64,000 nucleotides of DNA from Novosphingobium sp. 32-60-15 (GTDB lineage Bacteria > Pseudomonadota > Alphaproteobacteria > Sphingomonadales > Sphingomonadaceae). The notes beneath the pieces were generated by a model, which was given only the letters and a program-made list of their open reading frames with translations, did not search any database and had not been told where the DNA came from. The translations under genes and the position numbers were made by a program. Every line of letters starts with the position of its first letter. Within the stretch, counting starts at the first letter, position 1. The stretch lies in the NCBI RefSeq assembly GCF_002280675.1, contig NZ_NCEN01000006.1, positions 1 through 64,000 on the forward strand. Direction: 5' to 3'. Positions 52,195-63,179 of the stretch are shown in pieces.

Positions 52195-53309
52195 GGCTGG
52201 CGAGATGCTTCCCATGCTTGGGCCCGCCGCGCCACATCGGCACGCAGGTTCATCCAGAACAACGGTATGTCATAAACATGATAATTGTTACCCGGCAGCA
52301 CAAATGCACCAAGGTCCGGCGGATCGCCGAGCATCAACAGGCCGGTCTTGACATCACAGCGTGCAGGGACGGCTTTGGTGATGATTTCCCCGCCCATACC
52401 AGCGGTATTTGGCCGGAGCGTGCCCAGATTGACCGATGCCGGAGCACTGCCGCCAGTGCGCCCGGTCAGCGGATTGGTGCAAAGCACGGCGTCTGTGCCC
52501 TTGGCTTGCCCGTCAAGGCCCGGACGCGCGCGATAGGCATCGATAATCATAGCCGGATCGGCAGGTTCGGCAAAGCTGCTCCACGTCATCAAGCAGCCTT
52601 TTTGATCGGGTGCGGTGCAGGATGGCAAGCCCATCACGGGCAGATCATGCGCGACAGAAATAGGCCATCCGATTGGATAGGCAGCAGCCACGCGCGCGGC
52701 CAGCGGAGTTCCGGCGATGCGGTCTTTCAGCAAGCGCATCAGGTGCAGTGCGCCCTGGCTGTGCCCTGCCAGCACGATGGGCGCATCTTTCGGCGTGGCT
52801 GCCAGAAACGCATCAAAGGCCAAGACCACATCGGCATAAGCCAGATCCAATGCCTGTTGGGCTTCGGGCTGGTCTGTCAGGAATGCACCAAACGCCGCTT
52901 GGCGATAGCGCGGCGCCCACACTTGCGCCTGCCCGTTGAATGCAGAAGCCATCGCATTGACGAAATCATCCGCACGGCGCGCGCTGTCGGGTTCGTTGAC
53001 GGGGGCGTTCCAATATTTGCGGGCGAGATAGGATGACGGGTGAATAAAGAACACCGCCGCCTTGCCCTGCTGACGCGCAACGCCTTGCGGAGCCCACTGC
53101 GCGGGGTCTTTCGCGCCAATGTCTGGCCGCGAAATCCACATCGCGCGATTGGCATATGCGCCTGCAGGCAAGGCCTCTGCTTGCTTGAATGCCACTTGCG
53201 GAACAAAGGCATAGCGCGTCAGCTCGGTGGACCAAATGCGCAGCACCAGCAGTACCGCCAAGACCAAAGCAACCAAAATAACGATCAAATACAGGAACTT
53301 GCGCGCCAA
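52191..53309 (-). CDS. DUF3089 alpha/beta-hydrolase-like protein
   Basis: 372 residues with one N-terminal membrane helix ([18 protein letters not shown]). The nucleophile elbow is AGHSQGALH. Preceding DUF3089 features include [13 protein letters not shown] and [14 protein letters not shown]. The family is annotated as a lipase-like hydrolase, with substrate unknown. It is upstream of ruvX with a 4-bp overlap and 16 bp after an AI-2E-type permease. Confidence 0.85.
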   Translation of the reverse strand: MARKFLYLIVILVALVLAVLLVLRIWSTELTRYAFVPQVAFKQAEALPAGAYANRAMWISRPDIGAKDPAQWAPQGVARQQGKAAVFFIHPSSYLARKYWNAPVNEPDSARRADDFVNAMASAFNGQAQVWAPRYRQAAFGAFLTDQPEAQQALDLAYADVVLAFDAFLAATPKDAPIVLAGHSQGALHLMRLLKDRIAGTPLAARVAAAYPIGWPISVAHDLPVMGLPSCTAPDQKGCLMTWSSFAEPADPAMIIDAYRARPGLDGQAKGTDAVLCTNPLTGRTGGSAPASVNLGTLRPNTAGMGGEIITKAVPARCDVKTGLLMLGDPPDLGAFVLPGNNYHVYDIPLFWMNLRADVARRAQAWEASRQP

Positions 53310-53325
53310 AATTCAGCTCCTTTGT

Positions 53326-54399
53326 TCAGTCGGTAACACGATTGGCGTCATTGCGCGCGGCTTGCCGTTCCAGCGCGATCTTGATCATCGCCACGATCGG
53401 GTCTGCCAGCATAAGCCCTAGAATGCCGAACAACAGGCCAAACACCAACTGCGCCGCCAGCACGAGCGCCGGGGCCAGATCAGCGGTACGTTTGGCCACC
53501 ATTGGCACAATCACATTACCATCCACCGTCTGCACGATGATATAGACGGCAATGCAATACAGGCCCATTTCAGTGCCGCCAGAAAATCCGACAATAATCA
53601 TCAATAGGCCGGAAATCGGGGCGCCAATGTTGGGCAGAAACGCCAGCAGGCCGGTAAGCAGACCCAAGAGCGCTGCCATCGGCACGCCCCACCACGCCAG
53701 CATGGCCCACGTCGCCACGCCTTCAACCGCCATGCCGAGCAAGCGCCCGAAAAGCAGCATGCGCAGCGCCCGGCCCATGCGGATCGCAGTGCCTTCAAAG
53801 TGATCGCGGCTTTCTTCGGGCAACATCCACGCAAAGCCGCGCCGGTACAGATCAGGCTCGATCACGAAGTAGATCGACAGAATGAAAATCAGAAAAGCCG
53901 TGGTAAATCCGCCAAACAAGCCGCCCAAGGCACTGGTCACCTGGCCGACGCTGCCCAGCACCTGGCCTGCCACTTGCTGCAAGTTGAAGTCTTGCCGCGA
54001 GATGCCGTGGCTTTCGGCCCAGATCATCAATCGGCCAACTTGCATTTCGACAAGCGAGGGAAATTCGGCGGCTTGTGCGGCGATTTCGCCACCTGCAAAA
54101 GTCACCAACCAGACGAAAAAGGCCAAGGTGCCCAACAGTACCAGCGCAATCCGCACGCCTCGCGGCAGAAACGGCGCAACGCGCGCGATAAGGCGCTGTC
54201 CGCCGTCGATCATCGCTGCAAACACTATGCCGCCAATGATCACCATGATCGGCTGGGCCAGTATCACGACAAGCGCGAACAGCCCTGCGACCGTCAGCCA
54301 CACCGCGGCTTTCTTGGCCTCACGCCTTATCAGGCCGTCCGATATATCGGTCGGGCCAGCGTTGGCGCTGCTATGCGGGGGAGTTTCGGCCTGATCCAT
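53326..54399 (-). CDS. AI-2E family membrane transporter
   Basis: 357 residues with about eight predicted membrane segments and the family core (GLLTGLLAFLPNIGAPISGLL, then VDGNVIVPMVAKRTADLAPALV). This PF01594 family has members that export quorum signals or act as Na+/H+ antiporters, so the substrate is uncertain. Downstream of lepB by 6 bp, in the pyrE-to-ruvX minus-strand run. Confidence 0.9.
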   Translation of the reverse strand: MDQAETPPHSSANAGPTDISDGLIRREAKKAAVWLTVAGLFALVVILAQPIMVIIGGIVFAAMIDGGQRLIARVAPFLPRGVRIALVLLGTLAFFVWLVTFAGGEIAAQAAEFPSLVEMQVGRLMIWAESHGISRQDFNLQQVAGQVLGSVGQVTSALGGLFGGFTTAFLIFILSIYFVIEPDLYRRGFAWMLPEESRDHFEGTAIRMGRALRMLLFGRLLGMAVEGVATWAMLAWWGVPMAALLGLLTGLLAFLPNIGAPISGLLMIIVGFSGGTEMGLYCIAVYIIVQTVDGNVIVPMVAKRTADLAPALVLAAQLVFGLLFGILGLMLADPIVAMIKIALERQAARNDANRVTD

Positions 54400-54405
54400 G
54401 GTGGT

Positions 54406-55308
54406 TCAACGCTCCGCCGGACGGCCCGGTTGCCGGATTTCCGGGCGCAGTTTGCTCCAAGCGCGCCTACCGCGCAATGCGGACCACCACGTTAGCGGGT
54501 TCATGGTTTCGCTGCCGTCGAGCGAAAAGGTGATGAACTCGGCACGGCCGCCCACACTGGCCAGCGGCACAGGGCCTCCCAATCCGCGTTCCTCAACCGA
54601 AGCGCGGCTATCGGCGGAATGATCGCGATTGTCGCCCATCAGGAACACATGGCCTTCGGGCACACGTGTTTCGGGGTAATTGTCGAGCACCTGATCGGTA
54701 TGATCGATGACCACATAACTGGCGCCATTGGGTAGTGTCTCGCGAAACGCGGGCAGTTCGTAAACCTCGCGCCCATCGGCCAGTCGCGTGCGATAGCGTT
54801 CGAACATGTCGTAACACGGTGCGCCGTCGCAGGACAGTTGCGGATCAGCGGGTATGTGCAGCGCCGGTTCCACCTGTTGCGGCACCAGCTTGCCATTCAG
54901 GATGATCTGGCCGTGAATCACCGCGATACGATCTCCCGGCAGGGCTATGACGCGCTTGATATAGTCTTCATCGCGGTCAGGCGGCACTGCGATCACCACA
55001 TCGCCATATTGCGGCGTTGCGGGGATAATACGGTTGTCGCCGCGTGGCAGCACGTGGAACGACGCTGATACCCACGACCAGCCGTAGGGGTATTTCGACA
55101 CGATCAACCTGTCACCCACCAACAAGTTGGGCATCATCGAAATCGACGGGATATAGAACGGTTTGGCGATGAAACTGTGAAACAGCACAACTGCTATCAA
55201 CATCGCCAACAGCCCGCGAATCTCGCCCCACCAGTCAATCCCGCTGCCGGGTGGCGGCGGGGGAGGGGACAAATCTTCGTTGGGCGTTTGGGCGTCAGTT
55301 TCGGTCAA
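54406..55308 (-). CDS. lepB: signal peptidase I
   Basis: 300 residues from TTG 55308, which overlaps the acpS stop as TTGA. A Pro-rich N-terminus precedes one membrane helix ([20 protein letters not shown]). The catalytic Ser is in [16 protein letters not shown] and the general-base Lys in [25 protein letters not shown] is box E. It removes signal peptides from exported proteins. Confidence 0.94.
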   Translation of the reverse strand: MTETDAQTPNEDLSPPPPPPGSGIDWWGEIRGLLAMLIAVVLFHSFIAKPFYIPSISMMPNLLVGDRLIVSKYPYGWSWVSASFHVLPRGDNRIIPATPQYGDVVIAVPPDRDEDYIKRVIALPGDRIAVIHGQIILNGKLVPQQVEPALHIPADPQLSCDGAPCYDMFERYRTRLADGREVYELPAFRETLPNGASYVVIDHTDQVLDNYPETRVPEGHVFLMGDNRDHSADSRASVEERGLGGPVPLASVGGRAEFITFSLDGSETMNPLTWWSALRGRRAWSKLRPEIRQPGRPAER

Positions 55309-55724
55309 GTTTGGGCGTTTCGCGTTACAGGGCGGGCCTCGATTACCACAAAGGCTTGGGCCCAAGGATGATCATCGGTCAGCGTGAGATGGACGAAGGC
55401 TTCATGGCCTTCGGGCGTAATCGCGGCAAGTCTTGCCGCTGCGCCGCCGGTAAAGGCCAGCGTCGGCGCGCCTGACTTTGCGTTGACCACGCCGATGTCC
55501 TTCATGAACACGCCCGCCTTGAACCCGGTTCCAACCGCTTTGGAAAATGCTTCCTTGGCGGCAAAGCGTTTGGCCAGCGTACCGGCCTTGGTAAAGGGAC
55601 GGCGTTCCGCTTTGGCTTTCTCAACATCGGTAAACACGCGGTTGACGAAGCGTTCGCCAAATCGATCAAGCGAGTTCTGGATCCGCTCAATGTTGCAAAG
55701 GTCTGATCCGATGGCGATGATCAT
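55305..55724 (-). CDS. acpS: holo-acyl-carrier-protein synthase
   Basis: 139 residues from ATG 55724. [14 protein letters not shown] gives the first metal-binding Asp, and [15 protein letters not shown] the second motif. It transfers phosphopantetheine to ACP. In proteobacteria it usually follows pdxJ, as here. Its own chromosomal target ACP is not in the window; the prophage ACP-like protein lacks the target serine. Confidence 0.94.
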   Translation of the reverse strand: MIIAIGSDLCNIERIQNSLDRFGERFVNRVFTDVEKAKAERRPFTKAGTLAKRFAAKEAFSKAVGTGFKAGVFMKDIGVVNAKSGAPTLAFTGGAAARLAAITPEGHEAFVHLTLTDDHPWAQAFVVIEARPVTRNAQT

Positions 55725-55734
55725 GCAAGGTATC

Positions 55735-56478
55735 TCACCGCGCATCGTCCATCAAATCGCGCATCCGCCGCACGGCTGATTCCAGCCCGACAAAGATTGC
55801 CTCACCGATCAGATAGTGCCCGATGTTCAGTTCGGCCAGTTGCGGGATGGCGGCAATCGGCTGGACGTTTTCATAGGTCAGGCCGTGCCCCGCGTGGGGT
55901 TCAATGCCGTTGCGTGCCGCCAATGCTGCCATGTCGGCAATGCGTTTAAGCTCCACCGCCACCGCTTCGCCTTCGGCATGGGCATATTCGCCGGTATGGA
56001 GTTCCACCACCGGCGCGCCCAACTTCATCGCCGCTTCGATCTGGCGCGGTTCGGGTGCGATGAACAGGCTTACACGGATTCCGGCGTCGGTCAGGCGTGA
56101 GACAATCGGTGCCAGACGGTTGTGCAGTCCTGCGGCATCAAGCCCGCCCTCGGTCGTGCGTTCCTCGCGCCGTTCGGGCACGATGCAGGCGGCGTGGGGG
56201 CGATGGCGTAGCGCTATTTCGACCATCTCGTCGGTTGCGGCCATCTCAAGGTTCAGCGGCAAGTTTGTCGCGGCTTGAATGCGGGCCAGGTCCTCGTCGC
56301 GGATATGGCGCCGGTCCTCGCGCAAGTGCGCGGTTATGCCATCGCCGCCCACACTGGCAACGATTTGCGCCGCGCGCACGGGATCGGGATGATCCCCGCC
56401 GCGGGCGTTACGGATGGTGGCGACGTGATCGATGTTCACGCCCAAACGGAGGCGGGGTGGGGTATGGAGAGGTGTCAA
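55735..56478 (-). CDS. pdxJ: pyridoxine 5'-phosphate synthase
   Basis: 247 residues from TTG 56478, which overlaps the upstream stop as [44 protein letters not shown] and [11 protein letters not shown] identify PdxJ. It condenses the PdxA product with deoxyxylulose 5-phosphate to form pyridoxine phosphate. An unrelated serine hydrolase gene precedes it. Confidence 0.96.
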   Translation of the reverse strand: MTPLHTPPRLRLGVNIDHVATIRNARGGDHPDPVRAAQIVASVGGDGITAHLREDRRHIRDEDLARIQAATNLPLNLEMAATDEMVEIALRHRPHAACIVPERREERTTEGGLDAAGLHNRLAPIVSRLTDAGIRVSLFIAPEPRQIEAAMKLGAPVVELHTGEYAHAEGEAVAVELKRIADMAALAARNGIEPHAGHGLTYENVQPIAAIPQLAELNIGHYLIGEAIFVGLESAVRRMRDLMDDAR

Positions 56479-57587
56479 AGCGGGGTTCCTGTCGCACACA
56501 AGGCGGCGCGCATCACGTCATGGGTGATGCCCGCCTGCTGCCAAATCTCGCCAAAGGCAGCTTCGGCCTCGGCGCGGTTCGATGTCATGATGATCACCAT
56601 GTCCAGATCTGGCAGGATGATATTGCGCAGTACCACACCGCCAATAAAGCCGCGCCGCTCGACAATGCGAACAGGCGTGTTGCCGCAATCCTTCAGGGGC
56701 ACGCTAAACGACCACTGGCCCAGCGCGGCAAAGCCATATTCGGGCTTGCCGTCCCACATCACGTTCCGCTCTGTCTTCGGCAACAGCTTGCCGGTCATCA
56801 GTGCGCGATCAAAGGCGAGCAGATCATGGGTTGTCCCATAAAGCGCGCCCGCAGCGCCGAAATTCTCAAGCCGGAACGCTGATGATTCAGGTTTCCCTCC
56901 GATAAAGCCTGCTACCGTGGGGTCTGCTCGGGGGAACAGGCCGATGCTGGTTAGGCCGAGCGGCTGTGTGATGCGTTCGGCAATCAAGGCGGCGTAAGAC
57001 TTGCCGCTGGTTGCCTCGATCACCGCTCCCATCATGATGAAATCGCAATCACCGTAAAAGAATCCGGACAGCGGTTCTCGGGCAGTTGGCCCTTCGCACC
57101 AAGTCCGCCCGGTTTCCGGGGTGCCGGGGTCAACGATATAAAAGGTTGACCAATCGTCCCTACCGATAGGGCCGTCTTCGGTCCGCGGCAGTCCGGAGAC
57201 GTGCTGCATCAGCATCCGCGAAGTGATGCGGTTTGCATAGGGTGCCTTGCTGTCAGGCAGGTAGCGCGTGATCGGTGCATCAAGATCGAGCCGTCCAGCT
57301 GCGACTTCCTGCATGGCGATAGTGGCGGTGATCTGCTTGGTCACCGATGCCCATCGCCAAACCGCGCCCAACTGGTGCAGGGCAGTGCCGCCGGGGGCGT
57401 ATGTGCCGATCGTGCTTTCGAATATGATCCTGTCGCCGCGCGCGATCAGGATCGTGCCGGGCGCGGCGTCGGGGTTTAGTGCGGTGGTTATCGCTGCAAC
57501 ATCCAGCTTCGGCGGCGCTGCGGGCTGCGCGTTGGCCGAAACGGATACCAACGTCAGCAGCGCCGCAAATCCAAGGAACCTGGTCAT
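56475..57587 (-). CDS. exported beta-lactamase-like serine hydrolase
   Basis: 370 residues with a signal peptide ([20 protein letters not shown]). The S-x-x-K motif is S-V-T-K in [12 protein letters not shown], and YGDCDF holds the Tyr-x-Asn-like position. It is a periplasmic class-C-type hydrolase (D-aminopeptidase or esterase-like); no clear K-T-G is seen. It separates pyrE from pdxJ, where it has no obvious metabolic link. Its stop overlaps the pdxJ start. Confidence 0.82.
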   Translation of the reverse strand: MTRFLGFAALLTLVSVSANAQPAAPPKLDVAAITTALNPDAAPGTILIARGDRIIFESTIGTYAPGGTALHQLGAVWRWASVTKQITATIAMQEVAAGRLDLDAPITRYLPDSKAPYANRITSRMLMQHVSGLPRTEDGPIGRDDWSTFYIVDPGTPETGRTWCEGPTAREPLSGFFYGDCDFIMMGAVIEATSGKSYAALIAERITQPLGLTSIGLFPRADPTVAGFIGGKPESSAFRLENFGAAGALYGTTHDLLAFDRALMTGKLLPKTERNVMWDGKPEYGFAALGQWSFSVPLKDCGNTPVRIVERRGFIGGVVLRNIILPDLDMVIIMTSNRAEAEAAFGEIWQQAGITHDVMRAALCATGTPL

Positions 57588-57593
57588 GCGCGC

Positions 57594-58175
57594 CTATTCC
57601 TTCCGGCTGCCAGGCTTGATTGCAGGCGTCGCGGCCAGTTCGGCGGGCAATTCGTCCGGGGCGTATGTGGGGAAGTTCAAGGCCACCAGCGGGAAGAACG
57701 GTACGCCAAGGTCAACCGCGCCTGCCGAACGGTCGATCAGTGACGCAGCAGCGATGACTTCGCCGCCAGCGGCTTCAATCGCGGCAATGGCCTCGCGGCT
57801 GGAAAGGCCGGTGGTGACGACGTCTTCGACCATCAGTACCTTGTCGCCGGGGTTCAAAGAAAAGCCGCGGCGCAGTTCGAATGTGCCTGTCGGGCGTTCG
57901 ACGAACATTGCTTCAACACCCAGCGCGCGACCCATTTCATGGCCGATGATGACGCCGCCCATGGCCGGAGCCACAACCTTCTGGATCTGCGCACGAATGT
58001 CGCGCGGCAGTTTTTGGGCGATTGCTACTGCCAGCCGGGATGCGCGCATCGGGTCCATCAGTACGCGGGCACATTGCAGGTAATGGGCGCTATGCCGCCC
58101 TGACGAGAGGAGGAAGTGCCCTTCCAACAAGGCTTGGCTGGCGCGGAATTCGGAAAGAATGTCGTCTTCGAGCAT
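57594..58175 (-). CDS. pyrE: orotate phosphoribosyltransferase
   Basis: 193 residues from ATG 58175; the frame stays open to 58358 but without family likeness. FLLSSGRHSAHYLQCARVL at the start and VLMVEDVVTTGLSS (the PRPP loop) are diagnostic. It makes OMP from orotate. It is divergent from coxB across 267 bp (58176-58442) that must hold both promoters; no specific site is recognised there. Confidence 0.95.
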   Translation of the reverse strand: MLEDDILSEFRASQALLEGHFLLSSGRHSAHYLQCARVLMDPMRASRLAVAIAQKLPRDIRAQIQKVVAPAMGGVIIGHEMGRALGVEAMFVERPTGTFELRRGFSLNPGDKVLMVEDVVTTGLSSREAIAAIEAAGGEVIAAASLIDRSAGAVDLGVPFFPLVALNFPTYAPDELPAELAATPAIKPGSRKE

Positions 58176-58442
58176 GGGGCACCTGAAGGTCATGAATGTG
58201 CCTGCGCAAATGGCGGTTGCGCAAGGCTGCGGCAACTCTTTTCGACAGTGCTGGTTGGTGGTCGAAAGGGCATTGCCCGAATGGGTGTGCGGTTGCGCGG
58301 AAAAATATGCATCCAACCGCTTGAGGCTTATTACAAGCGCGCGTATAGGCCGGACCATTCGAAGGACTTAGACACGGCGTGAAAGCGCCATTTGGTGCAG
58401 CGTGCAAGCGCTCGCAAACAGGGAAAAGCGGAAACTTAGACG

Positions 58443-59471
58443 ATGAGTCTTGCTGATACCGCCCGCTCCATGGGCAAAGCAATTAGGACCCTTGGCGTTG
58501 TTGCCGCACTGACGTTGGGAACGCAGGCTTTTGCCGCTGCACCCGTTGCGCCGGTTGCCGCTGCGGCGCCTGTGGTTGCCGCACCTGATTCGGCAGCGCC
58601 TGCTGCTGATGCAGCCGCCGCAACCGTTGATAAGGGCTACTACGTTCCCATGAAACCGACGCCTGGCAAAGGTCAGCCGGTTGACAAGGGGTGGACCTTC
58701 CAGGACCAGTATTCGGACACCGGCGAACAAGCGCTGTGGATGCACGACTATCTGCTGATGCCGGTAATCGTCGTCATCTCGCTGCTGGTACTGGGCCTGC
58801 TGTTTGTAGTGATGGCCAAGTTCAACAAGCGCGCCAATCCGGTCGCTTCGAAAACCAGCCACAACACGCTGATCGAAGTGGTCTGGACTCTGGTTCCGGT
58901 GTTGATCCTTGTGGTCATTGCGGTTCCATCGATCCGCCTGCTGGCCAACCAGTATGAACCGGCACCCAAGGGCGCAGTCACTGTCAAGGTGACCGGCTAT
59001 CAGTGGTATTGGGGCTATACCTACCCTGACAACGGCGGCTTCGAAGTCATTTCGAACATGTTGTCGGACGCTGATGCGCTGAAAGCTGGTGAGCCTTCGC
59101 AGCTTGCCGTGGACAACCGAATGGTCGTCCCTGCCGGCGAGCCGATCCGCATCCAGACCATCGGTTCGGATGTAATCCACGCATTCGCGGTGCCTTCGCT
59201 GTGGTTCAAGCTTGACGCTGTGCCCGGCCGCATCAACGAAAAGGTGCTGATCATCAAGGAGCCGGGTCTTTATTACGGCCAGTGCTCCGAACTGTGCGGT
59301 GCCCGTCACGGCTACATGCCAATCGCGGTCGAAGCACTGCCGCGTGACAAGTTCGAGGCTTGGGTGAAGACCCAACCCGGCGGTACGGTTGGTCCTGCGG
59401 CGGAAACCGCTGCTGCACCTGCTGCCCCCGCCCCGGCTGCTGACGCTGCTCCTGCAGCGCCTGCGGCCTGA
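58443..59471 (+). CDS. coxB: cytochrome c oxidase subunit II
   Basis: 342 residues. A signal peptide (cleavage near QAFAAA) and an Ala/Pro-rich spacer lead to two membrane helices (about 100-122 and 143-164). The CuA domain holds H in DVIHAFAVPSLW and C-x-E-L-C-x-x-x-H-x-x-M (CSELCGARHGYM). It receives electrons from cytochrome c. A second Ala/Pro-rich tail ends the protein. First gene of the oxidase operon. Confidence 0.97.
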   Translation: MSLADTARSMGKAIRTLGVVAALTLGTQAFAAAPVAPVAAAAPVVAAPDSAAPAADAAAATVDKGYYVPMKPTPGKGQPVDKGWTFQDQYSDTGEQALWMHDYLLMPVIVVISLLVLGLLFVVMAKFNKRANPVASKTSHNTLIEVVWTLVPVLILVVIAVPSIRLLANQYEPAPKGAVTVKVTGYQWYWGYTYPDNGGFEVISNMLSDADALKAGEPSQLAVDNRMVVPAGEPIRIQTIGSDVIHAFAVPSLWFKLDAVPGRINEKVLIIKEPGLYYGQCSELCGARHGYMPIAVEALPRDKFEAWVKTQPGGTVGPAAETAAAPAAPAPAADAAPAAPAA

Positions 59472-59501
59472 CGCTAGGTTAATGGACAAGGTTTGACCGA
59501 T

Positions 59502-61193
59502 ATGGCCACCATACCCGCAAACGAAGGCTTCGATGCGCACGATCATGCGCACGATCACGATCATGACCACAAGCCGGGCTTTTTCGCCCGCTGGTTCATG
59601 TCAACCAACCACAAAGATATCGGTACGCTGTACCTGATCTTTGCAATTTTCGCAGGCGTCATCGGTGGTGCCGTTTCCGGCATCATGCGTGCCGAACTGG
59701 CGCAGCCGGGCATCCAGTACCTCGGCTATTTCGCTGATCTTCTGGGCACTGCGAACCCGACTTTTGACCAGCAGCTCCACCTGTGGAACGTGCTGATCAC
59801 GGCTCACGGCCTGATCATGGTGTTCTTCATGGTCATGCCAGCCATCATCGGCGGCTTTGGCAACTGGTTTGTTCCGATCATGATCGGCGCACCGGACATG
59901 GCCTTCCCGCGCATGAACAACGTGTCGTTCTGGCTGACCTTCGTGGGCTTCTGTTCGTTGATGATGTCGGCGTTCATGCCCGGCGGCACCGGTCAGGGCG
60001 CTGGCACGGGCTGGACGGTCTATGCACCGCTTTCCACCTCGGGCTCGGTTGGTCCTGCTGTTGATTTCGCCATCTTCTCGCTTCACCTTTCGGGCGCAGG
60101 TTCGATCCTTGGTGCGGTGAACTTCATCACCACCATCTTCAACATGCGCGCGCCGGGGATGACCCTGCACAAGATGCCGCTGTTCGTATGGTCGGTGCTG
60201 GTCACCGCGTTCCTGTTGCTGCTGGCTCTGCCGGTTCTGGCTGCTGCCATCACCATGCTGCTGACAGACCGCAACTTCGGCACGACCTTCTTTGATCCTG
60301 CTGGCGGCGGGGACCCCGTCCTTTACCAGCACTTGTTCTGGTTCTTCGGCCATCCCGAAGTTTATATCATGATCTTGCCGGGCTTCGGCATCATCAGCCA
60401 GATCATCTCGACCTTCTCGAAGAAGCCCGTGTTCGGTTACCTCGGGATGGCATACGCCATGGTCGCCATCGGCGTGGTCGGGTTCATCGTGTGGGCACAC
60501 CACATGTACACCACCGGTCTCGACGTAAACACCAAGATGTACTTCACCGCCGCCACCATGGTGATCGCAGTGCCTACCGGCATCAAGATCTTCTCGTGGA
60601 TTGCGACGATGTGGGGCGGCAGCCTTGAATTCAAATCGCCAATGGTATGGGCGATGGGCTTCATCTTCCTGTTCACCGTCGGCGGCGTGACCGGCGTTGT
60701 GCTTGCCAATGGCGGCATCGACGATAACCTGCACGACACGTACTACGTTGTTGCCCACTTCCACTACGTGCTGTCGCTGGGTGCGGTCACATCGCTCTTC
60801 GCCGGGTTCTTCTACTGGTTCCCGAAGATGAGCGGCCGGATGCACTCCGAATTCCTCAGCCATTTGCAGTTCTGGGTATTCTTCATCGGCGTGAACACCC
60901 TGTTCTTCCCGATGCACTTCCTGGGTGTTCAGGGTATGCCACGTCGTTACCCGGACTATGCGCAGGCATATTCTTACTGGAACGAAATTGCATCGTACGG
61001 CTATGTCATCATGGCTGCGTCGATTGTGATCTTCTTCGTCAACATGGCCTATGCTTTCCTTGCCGGGAAAAAGGCTGTGGGCAATTATTGGGGCGAAGGC
61101 GCGACGACGCTGGAGTGGACTTTGTCTTCACCACCGCCGTTCCACCAGTTCGAAACCCTTCCCGTGATCGACGACGCTGCGCACGCGCACTGA
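59502..61193 (+). CDS. coxA: cytochrome c oxidase subunit I
   Basis: 563 residues from ATG 59502; TTG 59493 is also possible. The N-terminus is His/Asp-rich ([13 protein letters not shown]). Twelve membrane helices carry the haem a ligands, CuB ligands (H in FFGHPEVY with its cross-linked Tyr, and WAHHMY) and [10 protein letters not shown]. It is the catalytic aa3-type subunit and proton pump. A terminator-like hairpin follows at 61216, so downstream assembly genes may be less expressed. Confidence 0.97.
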   Translation: MATIPANEGFDAHDHAHDHDHDHKPGFFARWFMSTNHKDIGTLYLIFAIFAGVIGGAVSGIMRAELAQPGIQYLGYFADLLGTANPTFDQQLHLWNVLITAHGLIMVFFMVMPAIIGGFGNWFVPIMIGAPDMAFPRMNNVSFWLTFVGFCSLMMSAFMPGGTGQGAGTGWTVYAPLSTSGSVGPAVDFAIFSLHLSGAGSILGAVNFITTIFNMRAPGMTLHKMPLFVWSVLVTAFLLLLALPVLAAAITMLLTDRNFGTTFFDPAGGGDPVLYQHLFWFFGHPEVYIMILPGFGIISQIISTFSKKPVFGYLGMAYAMVAIGVVGFIVWAHHMYTTGLDVNTKMYFTAATMVIAVPTGIKIFSWIATMWGGSLEFKSPMVWAMGFIFLFTVGGVTGVVLANGGIDDNLHDTYYVVAHFHYVLSLGAVTSLFAGFFYWFPKMSGRMHSEFLSHLQFWVFFIGVNTLFFPMHFLGVQGMPRRYPDYAQAYSYWNEIASYGYVIMAASIVIFFVNMAYAFLAGKKAVGNYWGEGATTLEWTLSSPPPFHQFETLPVIDDAAHAH

Positions 61194-61215
61194 GTTCGAT
61201 CCCACGAATGAAAAC

Positions 61216-61245
61216 AGGCCTCCGGGGAAACCCGGGGGCCTTTTT
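61216..61245 (+). terminator. hairpin with T-run after coxA
   Basis: GGCCTCCGGG and CCCGGGGGCC pair around GAAA and are followed by TTTTT. It probably ends most coxBA transcripts, leaving partial read-through into ctaB. Confidence 0.85.
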
Positions 61246-61382
61246 CGTTGTTGGAAGCAAGCTTGACCGTCTGGATGAAGCGATCAAAACATGCCTTGAA
61301 GCGCATAAGCTTCCGATCATTCACCGACTCGTCCCCTTTCGCTTTCCTCTCGCTCAAAGCGCAGGTATAGGCCCGGCCAATC

Positions 61383-62297
61383 ATGCACACAGGCCAAACC
61401 CTTCCGCTCCCCGCCGATTGGCGCGATTTCTTTGCGCTGACCAAGCCGCGCGTGATGACTTTGGTGATTTTCACCGGCATTTGCGGGCTGTTTGCTGCGC
61501 CGGGCCACATCCACCCGGTCATCGGCTTCACCGCGATCCTTTGTATCGCAGTGGGCGCAGGTGGCGCTGCTGCGCTGAACCAGTGGTGGGAGGCTGATCT
61601 TGACGCAGGGATGAAGCGTACCGCCGCGCGCCCGGTACCTTCGGGCCGTATGGTTGCCACATCTGCGCGTGATTTCGGCTTTGTGCTGTCGGGCGGTTCT
61701 GTTTTGACAATGGGACTTGGCGTCGGTTGGCTGGCCGCTGCTATCCTCGCGTTTTCAATATTTTATTATGCCTGGATCTACACTGTCTGGCTTAAGCCGC
61801 GCACCCCGCAGAACATCGTGATCGGTGGCGGAGCAGGGGCCTTTCCTCCCCTGATCGGGTGGGTTGCCGTCACTGGTGACATCACATTGATGCCGGTGCT
61901 GCTGTTCGCCATCATCTTTATGTGGACCCCGCCACACTTCTGGGCACTCGCCCTGTTTGTGCAGATCGATTATGCGAAAGTGGGCATACCGATGATGCCT
62001 GTTGTTGCCGGAGAGCGGTCAACCCGCCACCAGATTGCGGCTTATGCCGTGGCGTTGCTGCCGGTTACGCTGGCGCCGTGGTGGATTGGCGGAGCAGGAA
62101 TTATCTACGGCTTGTCTGCGCTTGCGTTGGGCTTGGTGTTTGTTGCCCTGTCCATCAAGGTTGGCATGCGGGTGTCTGTACCGGGTGACGGCATGCTGCC
62201 TGAAAAGCGGCTGTTCGGGTATTCGATACTCTATCTTTTCGTTTTGTTCGGCATGTTGGTCGTAGACCGCGTGGCCACGGTACAAGGCTGGTTGTAA
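61383..62297 (+). CDS. ctaB: protohaem IX farnesyltransferase
   Basis: 304 residues with about nine membrane helices. The prenyltransferase Asp motif is [15 protein letters not shown], and [19 protein letters not shown] is the family loop. It makes haem O, the precursor of haem A for subunit I. The start codon ATG 61383 is followed by a Thr/Pro-rich leader. The stop overlaps the next small gene (TAATG). Confidence 0.95.
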   Translation: MHTGQTLPLPADWRDFFALTKPRVMTLVIFTGICGLFAAPGHIHPVIGFTAILCIAVGAGGAAALNQWWEADLDAGMKRTAARPVPSGRMVATSARDFGFVLSGGSVLTMGLGVGWLAAAILAFSIFYYAWIYTVWLKPRTPQNIVIGGGAGAFPPLIGWVAVTGDITLMPVLLFAIIFMWTPPHFWALALFVQIDYAKVGIPMMPVVAGERSTRHQIAAYAVALLPVTLAPWWIGGAGIIYGLSALALGLVFVALSIKVGMRVSVPGDGMLPEKRLFGYSILYLFVLFGMLVVDRVATVQGWL

Positions 62298-62467
62298 TGA
62301 TTGAACCGCAAAAGTTTGAGCCGATGACGCGCGAGCAGACGGAACTTTATCGCAAGCGCCAACGCGGCCGCAACAAGGTGCTCGGCATCGTCCTGATATC
62401 CTTCGCGATCCTGTTCTTCGCCATTTCGATCGTAAAAATCACAGCGCAGACGGGCGGAGCCGGTTGA
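62297..62467 (+). CDS. small single-helix membrane protein of the oxidase operon (56 aa)
   Basis: 56 residues from ATG 62297 to TGA 62465-62467. A charged N-terminus (EPQKFEPMTREQTELYRKRQ) is followed by one membrane helix (VLGIVLISFAILFFAISIV). A short protein like this lies between ctaB and ctaG in many alphaproteobacteria (often called CoxF-like). It ends 1 bp before ctaG. Confidence 0.8.
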   Translation: MIEPQKFEPMTREQTELYRKRQRGRNKVLGIVLISFAILFFAISIVKITAQTGGAG

Positions 62468-62468
62468 T

Positions 62469-63098
62469 ATGAGCGCGCGCGTTATTGCCGATCCGCGCAA
62501 GAACCGGCGTGTCGGACTTCTGGCAGCGGGCGGCGCTGTGGCAATGCTGGGGCTGGGCTATGCCTCTGTGCCCCTTTATCGTCTGTTTTGTCAGGTGACC
62601 GGTTACGGCGGCACAACGCAGCGTGCGGATGCGGTGACCGCATCGGGCATCAAGGTTGCCGCTAAAGTTGTGACAGTGCGTTTTGACGCCAATGTCGCCA
62701 AGACCTTACCTTGGGAATTCAAGCCAGAACAGATCAAGCAGGACCTAAAGCTGGGTGAGCGGAAGATCGCAACCTATCGCGCGCGCAACCTGACAGGCCG
62801 GACGATTACCGGCACGGCGATGTTTAACGTTTCGCCCGAACAGGCTGGCAAGTATTTCAATAAAATCCAGTGCTTTTGCTTCACCGAACAAAAGCTGTTG
62901 GCAGGACAAGATGTTCGCATGCCGGTGATCTATTATGTTGATCCCGCGATCCTTGATGATCCGGCAGCCAAAAACATCGAAGAGATCACGCTGAGCTACA
63001 CCTTTACCGAAACAGCCGAGTCTGCCGCCGCTGCGCTTGAGAAGCCCATTGCACTATCGATGGAAAAGCCTCTGGACCCGGCGCGAGTGCGGCGATAA
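62469..63098 (+). CDS. ctaG: cytochrome c oxidase assembly protein CtaG (Cox11)
   Basis: 209 residues. One N-terminal membrane helix (LAAGGAVAMLGLGYASVPL), YRLFCQVTGYGGTTQ, and the copper-binding C-F-C-F in IQCFCFTEQ identify Cox11. It delivers copper to the CuB site of subunit I. Placed between ctaB and coxC as usual. Confidence 0.95.
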   Translation: MSARVIADPRKNRRVGLLAAGGAVAMLGLGYASVPLYRLFCQVTGYGGTTQRADAVTASGIKVAAKVVTVRFDANVAKTLPWEFKPEQIKQDLKLGERKIATYRARNLTGRTITGTAMFNVSPEQAGKYFNKIQCFCFTEQKLLAGQDVRMPVIYYVDPAILDDPAAKNIEEITLSYTFTETAESAAAALEKPIALSMEKPLDPARVRR

Positions 63099-63179
63099 AG
63101 GCCACCAATACCAGCGGTTCGAACCTAGCGTTCGATCCACACTTACATGACCAGACTTGACTGGGGGATTTCGACGATC

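Noticed and set aside
59601..60917. 438-codon frame antisense to coxA
   Set aside because: Highly repetitive His/Asp/Glu composition that mirrors membrane-helix codons of coxA.
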